Source: Sorangium aterium
GTDB taxonomy: Bacteria; Myxococcota_A; Polyangia; Polyangiales; Polyangiaceae
Reading direction: 5' to 3'
DNA: 64,000 bases
Assembly: GCF_028368935.1 (NCBI RefSeq)
Contig: NZ_JAQNDK010000003.1
Location: forward strand, 186,001-250,000
Shown here: piece by piece, positions 1-8,091 of the stretch
How positions within the stretch are numbered: position 1 is the first letter of the stretch
Layout of the letters: each line of letters begins with the position of its first letter
Position numbers and translations under genes: made by a program
Notes under the pieces: model-generated
The model's database searches: none
Told to the model about the DNA's origin: nothing
What the model saw: only the letters and a program-made list of their open reading frames with translations

Positions 1-1295
1 GCGTCGACGTAGCGGAGCAGCTCTCGGAACAGCCCCCAGGCGCGCGCGGCGTCGTCGGCGTTCGCCTCGACGCCCCCCTCGCCGAGCTGGCAGAGCCGGC
101 GGCGCAGCGCGATGTCCGCGGGCGCGAACAAGAGGAGGCCGCGGGCCGGGTCGCCGTCGCGCCCGGCGCGGCCGACCTCCTGGTAGTAGGCCTCGATCGA
201 CGACGGCGGCTGGGCGTGCACCACGAGCCGGACGTCGGGGCGATCGATCCCCATGCCGAAGGCGTTCGTGGCCACGACAACGGAGAGGCTGCGATCGGCG
301 AAGCCCGCCGAGAGGCGCGCGCGGGACTCGGGGGCGAGCCCGGCGTGGTACGCCTCCGCGTTCCAGCCTGCATCGCGGAGCGCCTCGGCGAGGCGCTCGG
401 CTCCCTTGCGGGTGGCGGCGTAGACGATGCCGGCCCCGCGGGGCCGCCCGGGATCGCCGAGGGCCTCCAGCAGCGCGCGCGCCGTGCGGCGCCCGGCCTC
501 GCGCGGGCCGTCGACCGCCGAGACCTGCAGGTGGAGGTTGGGCCGGGCGAAGCCGCGCAGGATCACCTTGGGCGGCGGCTCTTCGGCGCCGCGCCCGCGC
601 CCGCTCACCGCGTCGCCGTCGTCCGCGCCCTCGGGCGCGGGCAGCGGCCAGCCGAGCCGGCGGATGATCTCGTCGCGCGCGTCGGGGGTCGCCGTCGCGG
701 TGCAGGCGAGGACCCGGGGCGGCCGGAGCCGCGCGAGCGCGGCGCCGATGCGCAGGTAGTCGGGCCGGAAGTCGTGCCCCCACTGGACGATGCAGTGCGC
801 CTCGTCGACGGCGACGAGCGAGAGCCGGCTCGCGGCGAGCGCCTCGAGGAACCCGTCGAGGGCGAGGCGCTCGGGCGCGGCGTAGACGAGCTTGTACTCG
901 CCGCGGCGGAGGGCGGCGAGGCGGCGGCCGTTCTCGTCGCGCGCGAGGCTGGACGCGATGAACGTCGCCGGGATGCGGCGCGCCTCGAGGGCGCGGACCT
1001 GATCTTCCATCAGGGAGATGAGCGGGCTCAGGACGAGCGTCGTGCCGGGCAGGGCGACGGCCGGGAGCTGGTAGCAGAGCGATTTGCCGCCGCCGGTCGG
1101 GGCGACCACGAGGACGCGGCCCGCGCCCCCGAGCAGGGCCTCGATCGCCTCGCGCTGCCACGGCCGGAACGCGGCGATGCCGAACCGCTCCGCGAGCACG
1201 GCGTCGAGCGACGGGGGCGGGCTCTCCGGCGGGCGCAGCGAGGAGGGGGCGAGGCGCTCGGTCACGATCGGCGAGGGGCGTTCAGCGAGGACCAT
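1..1295 (-). CDS. recQ: ATP-dependent DNA helicase RecQ (3' end of gene off the window)
   Basis: RecQ-family 3'-5' DNA helicase acting in recombination and repair of stalled forks. About 431 residues are present, reading leftward from an ATG at 1295; the C-terminal end lies beyond the left edge. Visible motifs: motif I APTGGGKSLCYQLPA near residue 63, motif II with the RecQ aromatic loop DEAHCIVQWGHDFRPDY near residue 160, CTATATPDAR (motif III), and motifs V/VI NAFGMGIDRPDVR and YYQEVGRAGRDGD near residues 350-375. RecQ usually has DEAHCISQWGHDF; here Ser is Val. After motif VI the reading frame enters the linker to the zinc-binding region. The frame is open without a stop from 1295 to the edge. 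A short N-terminal extension of about 35 residues precedes the helicase core. Family assignment is firm; presence of RQC/HRDC domains cannot be judged. Confidence 0.93.
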   Translation of the reverse strand, partial: MVLAERPSPIVTERLAPSSLRPPESPPPSLDAVLAERFGIAAFRPWQREAIEALLGGAGRVLVVAPTGGGKSLCYQLPAVALPGTTLVLSPLISLMEDQVRALEARRIPATFIASSLARDENGRRLAALRRGEYKLVYAAPERLALDGFLEALAASRLSLVAVDEAHCIVQWGHDFRPDYLRIGAALARLRPPRVLACTATATPDARDEIIRRLGWPLPAPEGADDGDAVSGRGRGAEEPPPKVILRGFARPNLHLQVSAVDGPREAGRRTARALLEALGDPGRPRGAGIVYAATRKGAERLAEALRDAGWNAEAYHAGLAPESRARLSAGFADRSLSVVVATNAFGMGIDRPDVRLVVHAQPPSSIEAYYQEVGRAGRDGDPARGLLLFAPADIALRRRLCQLGEGGVEANADDAARAWGLFRELLRYVD

Positions 1296-1388
1296 GGCGG
1301 CGTCGTCGAGCGAGCGCCGTGCCTGCCGCGAGCCCTAGCATTTTCGCGCGCATGCGTCGCCCGGTGGGTGGCGGCGCCATGGCGGCGA

Positions 1389-2081
1389 TCAGGCCTGGAC
1401 GACGCCGATGCCCTTGGCGAGCGCTTCCATGTCGTCGAAGTGATAGACGTGGCGACCGTTGCGCCCGCCGAGCGCCGCGGCGACCATCGCGCCGGCGACG
1501 GTCCTCGCGTCGATGGGCCGGTACCTGCGCAGGCCGCCCTTCATCGTGAACCGGAGCGTCTGCGCCGCCGCGACGCCGATGGCCTCGCCCTTCCTGACCT
1601 CGCCCCGCTCGCCGAGGAGCAGGCTCGGCCTGAGGACGTGGACCGCCGCGAAGCTCGCCGCCGAGAGCTCCTGCTCGAGCTCGCCCTTCACGCGCAGGTA
1701 GAAGCTGGTCGAGCGCGGGTCGGCGCCCACGGAGGAGACCAGGACGAACTGCTTCACCCCCGCCTTCTCGGCGAGCCTGGCGATGGTGATGGGGTAGCGA
1801 TAATCGATCTCGTAGAAGGCCTCTTCGGAGCCGGCCTTGGCGATCGTCGTCCCGAGCGCACAGAACACGTCGCTCACGCCGGCGAAGTCCGCGCCTTCGA
1901 GCCGGTCGAAGTCGACGATGCGCTGGGAGAGCCGCGCGTCCTCGATCGGGGCCGGGCGGCGGAGCAGGGCGACGACCTTCGTGTACGCTGGCTGTTGCAC
2001 GAGGAGGCGCAGGCAGTGGCCGCCGACGAGGCCCGTTCCTCCCACGATGAGAGCTGTCTTGTCGACCGTCATGTCTTCCAT
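1389..2081 (-). CDS. NAD(P)H-binding oxidoreductase, atypical SDR (HTATIP2/TIP30-like)
   Basis: A 230-residue atypical short-chain dehydrogenase. The N-terminal Rossmann motif ALIVGGTGLVGGHCLRLL sits at residues 9-26, followed by VALLRRP after the second strand, and CALGTT, VSSVGAD and the FYLRVKGELEQEL helix (YxxxK-like Tyr and Lys) that are typical of the HTATIP2/TIP30 branch of NAD(P)-binding epimerase-like proteins. Substrate is unknown; members of this branch often lack a defined reaction. The C-terminal part (RYRPIDARTVAGAMVAAAL) fits the same family. It lies divergently behind a 420-base gap and is followed by recQ on the same strand with about 90 bases between, so the two may be cotranscribed. 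Start: ATG at 2081 is used; ATG at 2072 (MTVDK) is equally possible as neither has a strong ribosome-binding site. Confidence 0.85.
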   Translation of the reverse strand: MEDMTVDKTALIVGGTGLVGGHCLRLLVQQPAYTKVVALLRRPAPIEDARLSQRIVDFDRLEGADFAGVSDVFCALGTTIAKAGSEEAFYEIDYRYPITIARLAEKAGVKQFVLVSSVGADPRSTSFYLRVKGELEQELSAASFAAVHVLRPSLLLGERGEVRKGEAIGVAAAQTLRFTMKGGLRRYRPIDARTVAGAMVAAALGGRNGRHVYHFDDMEALAKGIGVVQA

Positions 2082-2503
2082 GTCCGTGCGGAATCACCCG
2101 CGGAGAGCGCCGCCGCGGGGATCCACAGCCGTACCACGCAGCGTAACGCAAGCGGCGCGCGAACCATAGCGGCCGGCCGTGCGCGGCGCGAGCGGACCGA
2201 CGGCGCGGCTCCCCCACGCTTCCTTTCCTGGTGTGTCCGGGCGCTACATGCTCTGTCCTTGGCCAGTCACGCGCCAGTCACGCGCCGCGCTGAGCCACGC
2301 GCCGCGCTCGCCCGGAGCAGCATAGACGGACGACCGCAGGGCTTCATCGAGCTGCTGGCTCTGGAGATGGCCGTACGCTGAAGGGGGGATGATCGCACAT
2401 CTCCTGTGATCCCGCGGGCGCCTCTCGGAGCGAGCGTGCGAGATGGGCCTTGAGCGGGCCGCCCGCCTCCTGCGTCTCAGCGGCGCGGGGCCCGCGCGGC
2501 GCC
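2082..2503. other. gene-free spacer with short direct repeats
   Basis: No convincing coding sequence on either strand. The only structure seen is a run of short direct repeats at about 2263-2315: two back-to-back copies of a 12-base unit containing CCAGTCACGCG, followed by two copies of CACGCGCCGCGCT. It probably contains the upstream control region of the leftward oxidoreductase gene and the 3' region of the Nudix-like gene, but no clear promoter or terminator was recognised. Confidence 0.4.
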
Positions 2504-3046
2504 TCACGTGAGCTGCGCGCTGGTGACCTTCTGCGAGCGCTTCGTGCGCTGGGCCTGCGAGCGCTTCGCGCGCTGGGCATGGAAGGCCTTGACCGCCATC
2601 GGGATGACCAGCTCCCGGTGCTTGGGTACCAGGTTGTTCGGCAGCTGCTCGACTGGCCACCAGGTGCCCGTGGCCGGGACCTCGGCGAGCTTCGCCTGAT
2701 GGACCCGGGAGAGCATCCAGCCGCGCGTGGCGGCCGAGAAGTAATCGCCGACGAACGTGAAGTCGGAGATCGTCATCCCGACCCGGTGGAGGACGTGCTC
2801 GGGCTGCTCGCCCGGCGAGAGGACGCTGCCGGGGCAGCACCACTCTCCAGGGCCTGCCGCCGACGCTCCGCGCCGTGTCAGGAGCACCTCGAGGGCGCCA
2901 GAGTCCGCGTTCCTCCGGAGGCACACGGCGTCCGCGGCGAGGTGGATGGGGAGTCGGGAAAGAGCGTTGATGAGCGAGCTGCCGAGCGGCTCCCGTGGAT
3001 CGACGTACCCGAGGAGCCAGCTGGCCATCGACTTGATGAGCCTCAT
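2504..3046 (-). CDS. Nudix-fold protein with degenerate Nudix box
   Basis: 180 residues. The segment IHLAADAVCLRR...LEVLLTRRG then GEWCCPGSVLSPGE has the layout of a Nudix hydrolase: substrate-side beta strands, then the glycine that opens the Nudix box. The box itself (consensus GX5EX7REUXEEXGU) reads G-SVLSPGEQPEHVLHRVGMTI, so the REXXEE metal-binding glutamates are missing. The fold is therefore likely but catalysis is doubtful. The later part (PATGTWWPVEQLP, KHRELVIPMAVKAFHAQ) is also Nudix-like. The C-terminus is a basic low-complexity tail (AQRAKRSQ followed by AQRTKRSQ), an 8-residue repeat reflecting a repeat in the DNA at about 2525-2580. Start ATG at 3046 is supported by GAGGG seven bases upstream. 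Confidence 0.6.
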   Translation of the reverse strand: MRLIKSMASWLLGYVDPREPLGSSLINALSRLPIHLAADAVCLRRNADSGALEVLLTRRGASAAGPGEWCCPGSVLSPGEQPEHVLHRVGMTISDFTFVGDYFSAATRGWMLSRVHQAKLAEVPATGTWWPVEQLPNNLVPKHRELVIPMAVKAFHAQRAKRSQAQRTKRSQKVTSAQLT

Positions 3047-3521
3047 CTGGGCACCCTCCGCGAGGGCGCGCGGCTGGGCCGCTGGAGCACCGCCCGCCGG
3101 GCGTTCAGGCGAGCGCGTCGGCGCTGCTCAGGGCTGGACGTCGTGCCGGGGTCGCTCTTCGCGCTGCCGCCGGGGCGGCGCGGTCGGGGCGATGGGATCG
3201 AGGTTCGAGTTGGATCTTTCATAGGAGGTTGCTGCGTTGGTGTGGTTGTGCGTTGTTGCGTCATGTTGCGCAGGTTCAGATCTTCATGTCGTTTCTCCTG
3301 GGATGTCGGGCTGCGCCGACGACGTTGAAGAGCCTACAATGCGCTCTGTTTCTTTGTCGTTTCAGTCGTGCAGCTCGGACGTGAATCATTGTCCTGCGTC
3401 GTTGCTCGCTGTCTCGCCGAGCTCCTGACGCCGGTGTTCGGGTGTCGTGCGTGAGAGTCGCTGGTGATCCGGGCAGCGCGAGCGCGCATGCGTTCGCCGG
3501 GGCATCGATGACATCGAGGTG
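3047..3521. other. gene-free spacer, lower GC than neighbours
   Basis: Region between the Nudix-like gene and fxsA, both leftward. Base composition at 3230-3420 is visibly less GC-rich than the coding flanks. An AGGAGG at 3225-3230 lies six bases before a TTG that opens a 63-codon frame, but that frame has no recognisable protein features and was not called. No clear terminator or promoter could be assigned. Confidence 0.4.
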
Positions 3522-4118
3522 TCAGCCGGGCAGTCGTCGCGTCGTCCGCGCTGGCCCGCCGGCCTCATCCTCCTCGGCCCCCTCGGTCACCTCCGCCTCG
3601 ACGTCGATGACCTGCCATGACGCCGGTCGACCGCGGGACGCGCCAGCGCGCCCGTCGGCGCGCTCGCCGAACGGCCCGCCGCTCAGGTCGATGACCCTCA
3701 TGCTGAAGAACGCGCCGTTGCCGGGGCCGTCCACGCCGATGCCGGCGGCGCTCGCCGCGGCCACCCGCCGCTCGAACCGCTCCCGCACCGCCGCTGCGAT
3801 CCGGCGGCGCACCGGCGGGATCAGGAGCATGAGCCCTGCCACGTCGGTCAGCACCCCCGGCGTGATGAGCAGCGCCGCCCCGAGGAGCGCGAGGAGCCCT
3901 CCCGTGAGCCCCTCGTCCGGGACGCGGCCCGCCGCCAGCGCGCCGCGCCACGAGGCGAGCACCTTGAGCCCCTCGCGCTTCGCGAGCGCTGCGCCGAGGA
4001 TCGCCGTCCCGAGCGCGATCGCCACGGTGGGCCAGAAGCCGATGACGTCGCCGATCGACAGGAGGAGCCAGAGCTCCAGGATCGGGAGCGCCGTGAAGAG
4101 CAGGATGAGCTTGCCCAT
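3522..4118 (-). CDS. fxsA: FxsA family membrane protein
   Basis: 198-residue inner-membrane protein of the FxsA family (named for suppression of F-plasmid exclusion of phage T7; biochemical role unknown). The start MGKLILLFTALPILELWLLL followed by SIGDVIGFWPTVAIALGTAILGAALAKREG is the characteristic FxsA N-terminus with Glu-Leu in the first membrane segment. Two or three further hydrophobic segments follow (GGLLALLGAALLITPGVLTD and VAGLMLLIPP), then RRRIAAAVRERF. The last 80 residues are a cytoplasmic Gly/Ala/Glu-rich tail not needed in the family core, longer than in short FxsA proteins. Start ATG at 4118 has GGGGG just upstream. It is transcribed away from kamD. Confidence 0.88.
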   Translation of the reverse strand: MGKLILLFTALPILELWLLLSIGDVIGFWPTVAIALGTAILGAALAKREGLKVLASWRGALAAGRVPDEGLTGGLLALLGAALLITPGVLTDVAGLMLLIPPVRRRIAAAVRERFERRVAAASAAGIGVDGPGNGAFFSMRVIDLSGGPFGERADGRAGASRGRPASWQVIDVEAEVTEGAEEDEAGGPARTTRRLPG

Positions 4119-4135
4119 GACCCCCGTCGTCTAGC

Positions 4136-4260
4136 GCCGCCCGCCGCGCCGCGCACGCGTGGGGCCGCCCGCCGCGCCGCGCACGCGTGGGGCCGCCCGC
4201 CGCGCCGCGCACGCGTGGGGCCGCCCGCCGCGCCGCGCACGCGTGGGGCCGCCCGCCGCC
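4136..4260. repeat. 28-base tandem repeat, four copies, each with an ACGCGT site
   Basis: Four perfect head-to-tail copies of a 28-base unit (4136-4163, 4164-4191, 4192-4219, 4220-4247) plus a partial fifth. Each contains the palindrome ACGCGT (at 4155, 4183, 4211, 4239) and the run GCCGCCCGCCGCGCCGCGC. It sits between the divergent fxsA and kamD genes, upstream of both starts. The period of 28 is not a multiple of three so it is not a coding repeat. The remaining gap, 4261-4449, contains GC-rich sequence with no recognisable promoter or riboswitch. Confidence 0.9.
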
Positions 4261-4449
4261 GGCCTCGCTGCCGAGCGCCGTCATCGCGCACCGCGGCACG
4301 CCGCCATCGCGCACCGCCCCGCGCCGTCATCCGCCGCCAGGAGTCCCACGAGGCCGGCTGCTCCACTGTTCCATGCTCCGCCATGGATCCTGCGCCGGAG
4401 TACCGGCCGCGGTGAGAGTGCGCTAAGAGCGCTTGCCCCGGAGAAATCC

Positions 4450-5994
4450 ATGACGACTGTCCCCGTGGAGCAGGAAAAGGTGGAGGCGTGCCGCGCGTTT
4501 GCCGCCGACATCGCCGACGAGGTGCAGCGCTTCATCGACCGCCACACCACGGTCGGCGTCGAGCGCACCGTCGCCCGCGCCTACGGCGTGGTCGGCGCCG
4601 ACGCCGAGGGGACGCCGCTCGTGAACGCGCTCGTCGATCGCATCCACAGGGCGGGGCAAGCCGGCCGCGGCGTCGCCTACCACCTGGGCCGGGCGCTCTG
4701 CGAGGGCGCCGGCTCGGTGCAGGAGGCCGCGGAGATGCTGGCGTTCAGCGAGGCGGCCGACCTCGGCGCGGGGCCGTCCGCGGCCGAGGCGCGCGGCGCG
4801 CTCGAGGCCGCGACGCGGGAGGCGATCGCCCGGATCGACAGGGCCCGCGACGAGCGCGAGGCCAACAAGGCGGCGCACCGGGTCGGCGTCGCGCCGCTCA
4901 AGTACGTCATCGTCGCGACGGGCAACATCTACGACGACGCCGTGCAGGCCAAGGCCGCCGGGTTCGCCGGCGCCGACATCGTCGCCGTGATCCGCGCGAC
5001 CGCCCAGTCGCTCCTCGACTACGTCCCGGAGGGGCCGACCACCGAGGGATACGGCGGCACCTACGCGACGCAGGAGAACTTCAGGATCATCCGCCGCGCC
5101 GCCGACGAGGCGACCCGCGACACCGGCACCTACCTCGCGCAGACGAACTACTCGTCCGGCCTCTGCATGAGCGAGATCGCCTGGATGGCGGCGGTGGAGC
5201 GGCTCGACATGCTGCTCAACGACGCGATGTACGGGATCCTGTTCCGCGACATCAACATGCAGCGGACGTTCATCGATCAGTATTTCTCCCGGAGGATCAT
5301 CGCGAGGAGCGGTATCGTCATCAACACGGGAGAGGACAACTACCTCACGACCGCCGATGCGGTCGAGAAGGCCCATACGGTGCTCGCGTCGCAGTTCATC
5401 AACGAGGCGTTCGCGCGGCGCGCGGGCCTCCGCGAGGAGCAGATGGGCCTCGGCCACGCCTTCGAGATCGACCCCTGGCTCGAGGACAGCCTCCTCTTCG
5501 AGCTCGCCCAGGCCCAGCTCGTCCGGCAGATCTTCGACCGGCACCCGATCAAGTGGATGCCGCCCACCAAGTTCAAGACAGGCGACATCTTCCACAGCCA
5601 CGTCCACGACGCGATGTTCAACCTGGTCGGGATCACGACCGGCCAGTCGATCGAGCTGCTCGGGATGTTCAGCGAGGCGGTCCACACACCGCTCCTCATG
5701 GACCGGTATCTCTCGCTGAAGAGCGCCCGCTACATCTTCACGGCGGCGCGGCACCTCGGCGACGAGATCCAATGGAAGCCGGGCGGCATCGTCGAGCGGC
5801 GCGCCCGCGAGGTCCTCGACAAGGCGCATGAGCTGCTGCGGGAGGTCGAGCAGGAGACTGTCTGGGACGCCATCGGGCGCGGCGCGTTCGGCGACGTCAA
5901 GCGCACGCGCACCGGGGGGAAGGGGTACTCGGGGGTCGTCGCGCGCCACCCGGAGTACCTGAACCCGATCCTCGAGGTCCTGGAGCGGCCGTAG
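4450..5994 (+). CDS. kamD: lysine 5,6-aminomutase alpha subunit
   Basis: 514 residues, the full usual length for KamD, the large subunit of adenosylcobalamin- and PLP-dependent D-lysine (beta-lysine) 5,6-aminomutase, which moves the terminal amino group to carbon 5 in lysine fermentation/degradation. The sequence carries long stretches diagnostic of the family: LKYVIVATGNIYDDAVQAKA, AQSLLDYVPEGPTTEGYGGT, NYSSGLCMSEIAWM, NDAMYGILFRDINMQRTFID, INTGEDNYLTTADA, EEQMGLGHAFEIDP, MPPTKFKTGDIF and the C-terminal GGKGYSGVV. The ATG at 4450 gives a start immediately before the conserved N-terminus; longer in-frame extension upstream through the 28-base repeats is not homologous. kamE follows on the same strand after 285 bases. 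The partner genes of the lysine fermentation pathway (kdd, kce, kal) are not in the window. Confidence 0.95.
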   Translation: MTTVPVEQEKVEACRAFAADIADEVQRFIDRHTTVGVERTVARAYGVVGADAEGTPLVNALVDRIHRAGQAGRGVAYHLGRALCEGAGSVQEAAEMLAFSEAADLGAGPSAAEARGALEAATREAIARIDRARDEREANKAAHRVGVAPLKYVIVATGNIYDDAVQAKAAGFAGADIVAVIRATAQSLLDYVPEGPTTEGYGGTYATQENFRIIRRAADEATRDTGTYLAQTNYSSGLCMSEIAWMAAVERLDMLLNDAMYGILFRDINMQRTFIDQYFSRRIIARSGIVINTGEDNYLTTADAVEKAHTVLASQFINEAFARRAGLREEQMGLGHAFEIDPWLEDSLLFELAQAQLVRQIFDRHPIKWMPPTKFKTGDIFHSHVHDAMFNLVGITTGQSIELLGMFSEAVHTPLLMDRYLSLKSARYIFTAARHLGDEIQWKPGGIVERRAREVLDKAHELLREVEQETVWDAIGRGAFGDVKRTRTGGKGYSGVVARHPEYLNPILEVLERP

Positions 5995-6279
5995 GCCCGT
6001 CCTGCTGCGCCGTTCCGGTCGGAGGGCCCTCGGGCTGGGGGCGCGCCGAGAAGGACGGGATTCCCGGGACAACTCTCCGACAGGGCCGGAGCGTCAGCGC
6101 GCCGGACGACATTCTTCCTGACTTGGCATCTTCCGTGCGCCGAAGCATGGCATGAAGCATGGAAGCATGGAAGAAGCGCGCTCTCTCCCCCTCGATCGCG
6201 CTGGCCGCGCGACGCCGCATGGCGCTACTGTCAACGATGGATGGGCTCTTCTGGCCCACCGCTGTAGACAGAGGTGAGC

Positions 6280-7014
6280 ATGACACTGCGAAACATCCTG
6301 CGTGCGTATGGCGACCGAGAGGGGGACGGGATGGTCCAGATGTCGTTCACGCTCCGCGTCCTGCCGGGCGACCGCGCGCGCGAGGCGGCGAAGCGCTTTG
6401 CCGAGTCGCACGGCCTGCGCGAGCCGCTGGTCACGGCGATGGAGCAAGCCAGCCGGGAGCACACGTATTTCGTCGTTTACGGGCACTCCCAGCACGGGGT
6501 CGACCTCTCGGACATCGAGGTCGAGGAGCTCGCCGCACAGCCGCTCACGCGGGACGACATCGAGGCGCAGGCGAAGAAGCTCGGCCGCAAGATCGTGGTC
6601 GTCGGGGCGTGCACCGGCAGCGACGCGCACACGGTCGGCATCGACGCGATCCTGAACTACAAGGGGTTCGCCGGCGAGAAGGGGCTCGAGAGCTTCAAGT
6701 GCTTCGACGCCCACAACCTGGGCGCCCAGGTCGAGAACGCCGAGCTCTGCGAGAAGGCCAAGGCGCTCGGCGCGGACGCGATCCTGGTCTCGCAGGTGAT
6801 CACCCAGCGCAACTGCCACAAGGAGAACGCGGCGGCGCTCGTCGAGCTGGCGACGCGCCAGGGCTTCCGGGACAAGGTGATCCTGCTGCTCGGCGGCCCG
6901 CGCATCGATCACAACCTGGCCGTCGAGCTCGGCTTCGACGCCGGGTTCGGCCCGGGCACGAAGCCGATCACCGTGGCGTCGTTCCTGATCGAGCGCCTCG
7001 TGGGCCGGGCGTAG
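6280..7014 (+). CDS. kamE: lysine 5,6-aminomutase beta subunit (B12- and PLP-binding)
   Basis: 244-residue KamE, the cobalamin-binding subunit that forms the aminomutase with KamD. Residues from about 105 on form the Rossmann-like B12 domain: VVVGACTGSDAHTVGIDAIL holds the DXHXXG cobalt-ligand motif, followed by NYKGFAGEKGLE whose lysine corresponds to the PLP Schiff-base lysine of characterised KamE proteins, then ILVSQVITQRNCHKEN, ILLLGGPRIDH and FGPGTKP. The N-terminal domain (LRVLPGDRAREAAKRFAESHGL; YFVVYGHSQHGVDL) is also typical. An AGAGG lies six to seven bases before the ATG at 6280; GTG at 6274 is an alternative. The 285-base gap from kamD is long for a tightly coupled operon; just before it are three copies of GAAGCATGG (6143-6172). 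Confidence 0.95.
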   Translation: MTLRNILRAYGDREGDGMVQMSFTLRVLPGDRAREAAKRFAESHGLREPLVTAMEQASREHTYFVVYGHSQHGVDLSDIEVEELAAQPLTRDDIEAQAKKLGRKIVVVGACTGSDAHTVGIDAILNYKGFAGEKGLESFKCFDAHNLGAQVENAELCEKAKALGADAILVSQVITQRNCHKENAAALVELATRQGFRDKVILLLGGPRIDHNLAVELGFDAGFGPGTKPITVASFLIERLVGRA

Positions 7015-7018
7015 GCGG

Positions 7019-7822
7019 TCAGGCGACGAGCAGGTGGTAGGCGGCCGAGAGCTCGGCGAACCGCGCGGTGCGCTGGGCGCCGTCGCCGGCCTGCGCCGCG
7101 GCGCGGTCGGGGTGCAGCGACGCGGCCAGGCGGCGGAAGGCGCGGCGGATATCGGCCTCGGTCGCGCCCTCGCGCAGGCCCAGCGCCTCGAGCGCCCGGC
7201 GGCGCGGCTCGTCCGCGCGAGCGGCGCGCGGCGGAGCGCTCCGCGGCGGCGCGCTCGCAGGCCCGCCGTGCGCGGCGCGCGCGGACGAGCCGCGCCGCTG
7301 CCGATCCCGCGCGCGCGGGCGGCCGTGGAGGAAATCGCTCGGAGAGAGCGGGCCGGTCTGCCGCAGCGACCCGGCGAGGGGCCTCGCCGTGTGGAAGCAG
7401 ATGGTCGCCTCCTCGATGCTGAACAGCGCCTCGAGGCGCTCTCGGAGCTGGATCCGGAGCGCGCGGTCGACCGCGCTCGCCGGGATGAGCCCCGCCGCCA
7501 CGAGCACCTCGCCGGTCCGGCGCCCCCGGTGCGCGGCGACGAGCGCGGCGAGCCGCTGGATCGACGGCTCGGGTGCGGAGCCCTCCTTCGCGAGGATCTC
7601 GCCGAGGCGGGGCACGCGGAGCGGCGTCTCGACGGCCGTCACGAGGCCGGAGAAGAGCTGGATCCGGTGCTGGCGGCCCGGCACCGTCGAGCCGCTCGGC
7701 GTCCGGAGCTCGCAGAGCTCCAGGAGCCCGGTGGTCTTCTCGCGGTGCAGCGCGCCGAGCAGGTCTCCCAGGGTCGACGTGGAAAGGCGGCTGGGCAGTT
7801 GCATCGAAGGCGGCGTTATCAC
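7019..7822 (-). CDS. DUF4388-like protein with C-terminal J domain
   Basis: 267 residues combining two parts. Residues about 10-150 (LSTSTLGDLLGALHREKTTGLLEL, ...RIQLFSGLVTAVETPLRVPRLGEILAKEG, ...TGEVLVAAGLIPASAVDRALRIQLRERLEALFSIEEATICF) resemble the DUF4388/PATAN-type domain common in myxobacterial signalling and motility proteins. An Arg/Ala/Pro-rich linker (about 155-205) leads to a C-terminal J domain: ALEALGLREGATEADIRRAFRRLAASLHPDRA, with the invariant HPD tripeptide that stimulates DnaK ATPase. This suggests an adaptor that recruits Hsp70 to a target, but the target is unknown. It ends only 5 bases from the kamE stop, convergently. Start GTG at 7822 is used; ATG at 7804 would shorten it by six residues. 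Confidence 0.75.
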   Translation of the reverse strand: MITPPSMQLPSRLSTSTLGDLLGALHREKTTGLLELCELRTPSGSTVPGRQHRIQLFSGLVTAVETPLRVPRLGEILAKEGSAPEPSIQRLAALVAAHRGRRTGEVLVAAGLIPASAVDRALRIQLRERLEALFSIEEATICFHTARPLAGSLRQTGPLSPSDFLHGRPRARDRQRRGSSARAAHGGPASAPPRSAPPRAARADEPRRRALEALGLREGATEADIRRAFRRLAASLHPDRAAAQAGDGAQRTARFAELSAAYHLLVA

Positions 7823-7913
7823 TGCCGCGCTCGATCGGCCAAAGAAGCGGCGCAGGCGCTCGGGCGCGCGGACGTCTCCCTCGCCGGACGGGCCCGCTCG
7901 CGCGCACCGTCAC

Positions 7914-7976
7914 CGTCGCTCGGCCATCGCTCGGCCATTGCGTGGCCTTCGCTCGGCCGTCGCGTGGCATTTGCTC
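7914..7976. repeat. imperfect short tandem repeat upstream of the SDR gene
   Basis: Five degenerate units of 11-13 bases built on (T)CGCTCGGCCAT / TTGCGTGGCCT stand side by side between the J-domain gene (leftward) and the short-chain dehydrogenase gene (rightward). The unit is not a multiple of three overall and no protein is encoded here. Could be a binding-site cluster for a regulator of either divergent gene, or simple slippage; nothing in the sequence decides. Confidence 0.5.
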
Positions 7977-8091
7977 GATTGCGTGCCCCTGCGCGCACGA
8001 ATGTGTGCCCGGGCCGAGGCCCGCCGTGCGAAGCTCCGCGCGAAAACGGCACGGCGCACCGCGCCGGCGCGCGGATCAGGAGGAATCTGCG

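Noticed and set aside
216-2381. 721-codon plus-strand frame across recQ and the oxidoreductase
   Set aside because: Runs antisense through two genes with clear motifs.
3237-3428. 63-codon frame preceded by AGGAGG
   Set aside because: Good ribosome-binding site but no protein features, Cys/Ser/Val-rich, no conservation evidence; left as part of the spacer.
4261-4449. Possible cobalamin riboswitch before kamD
   Set aside because: Looked for because the enzyme uses B12; no conserved B12-box or multi-stem fold is visible.
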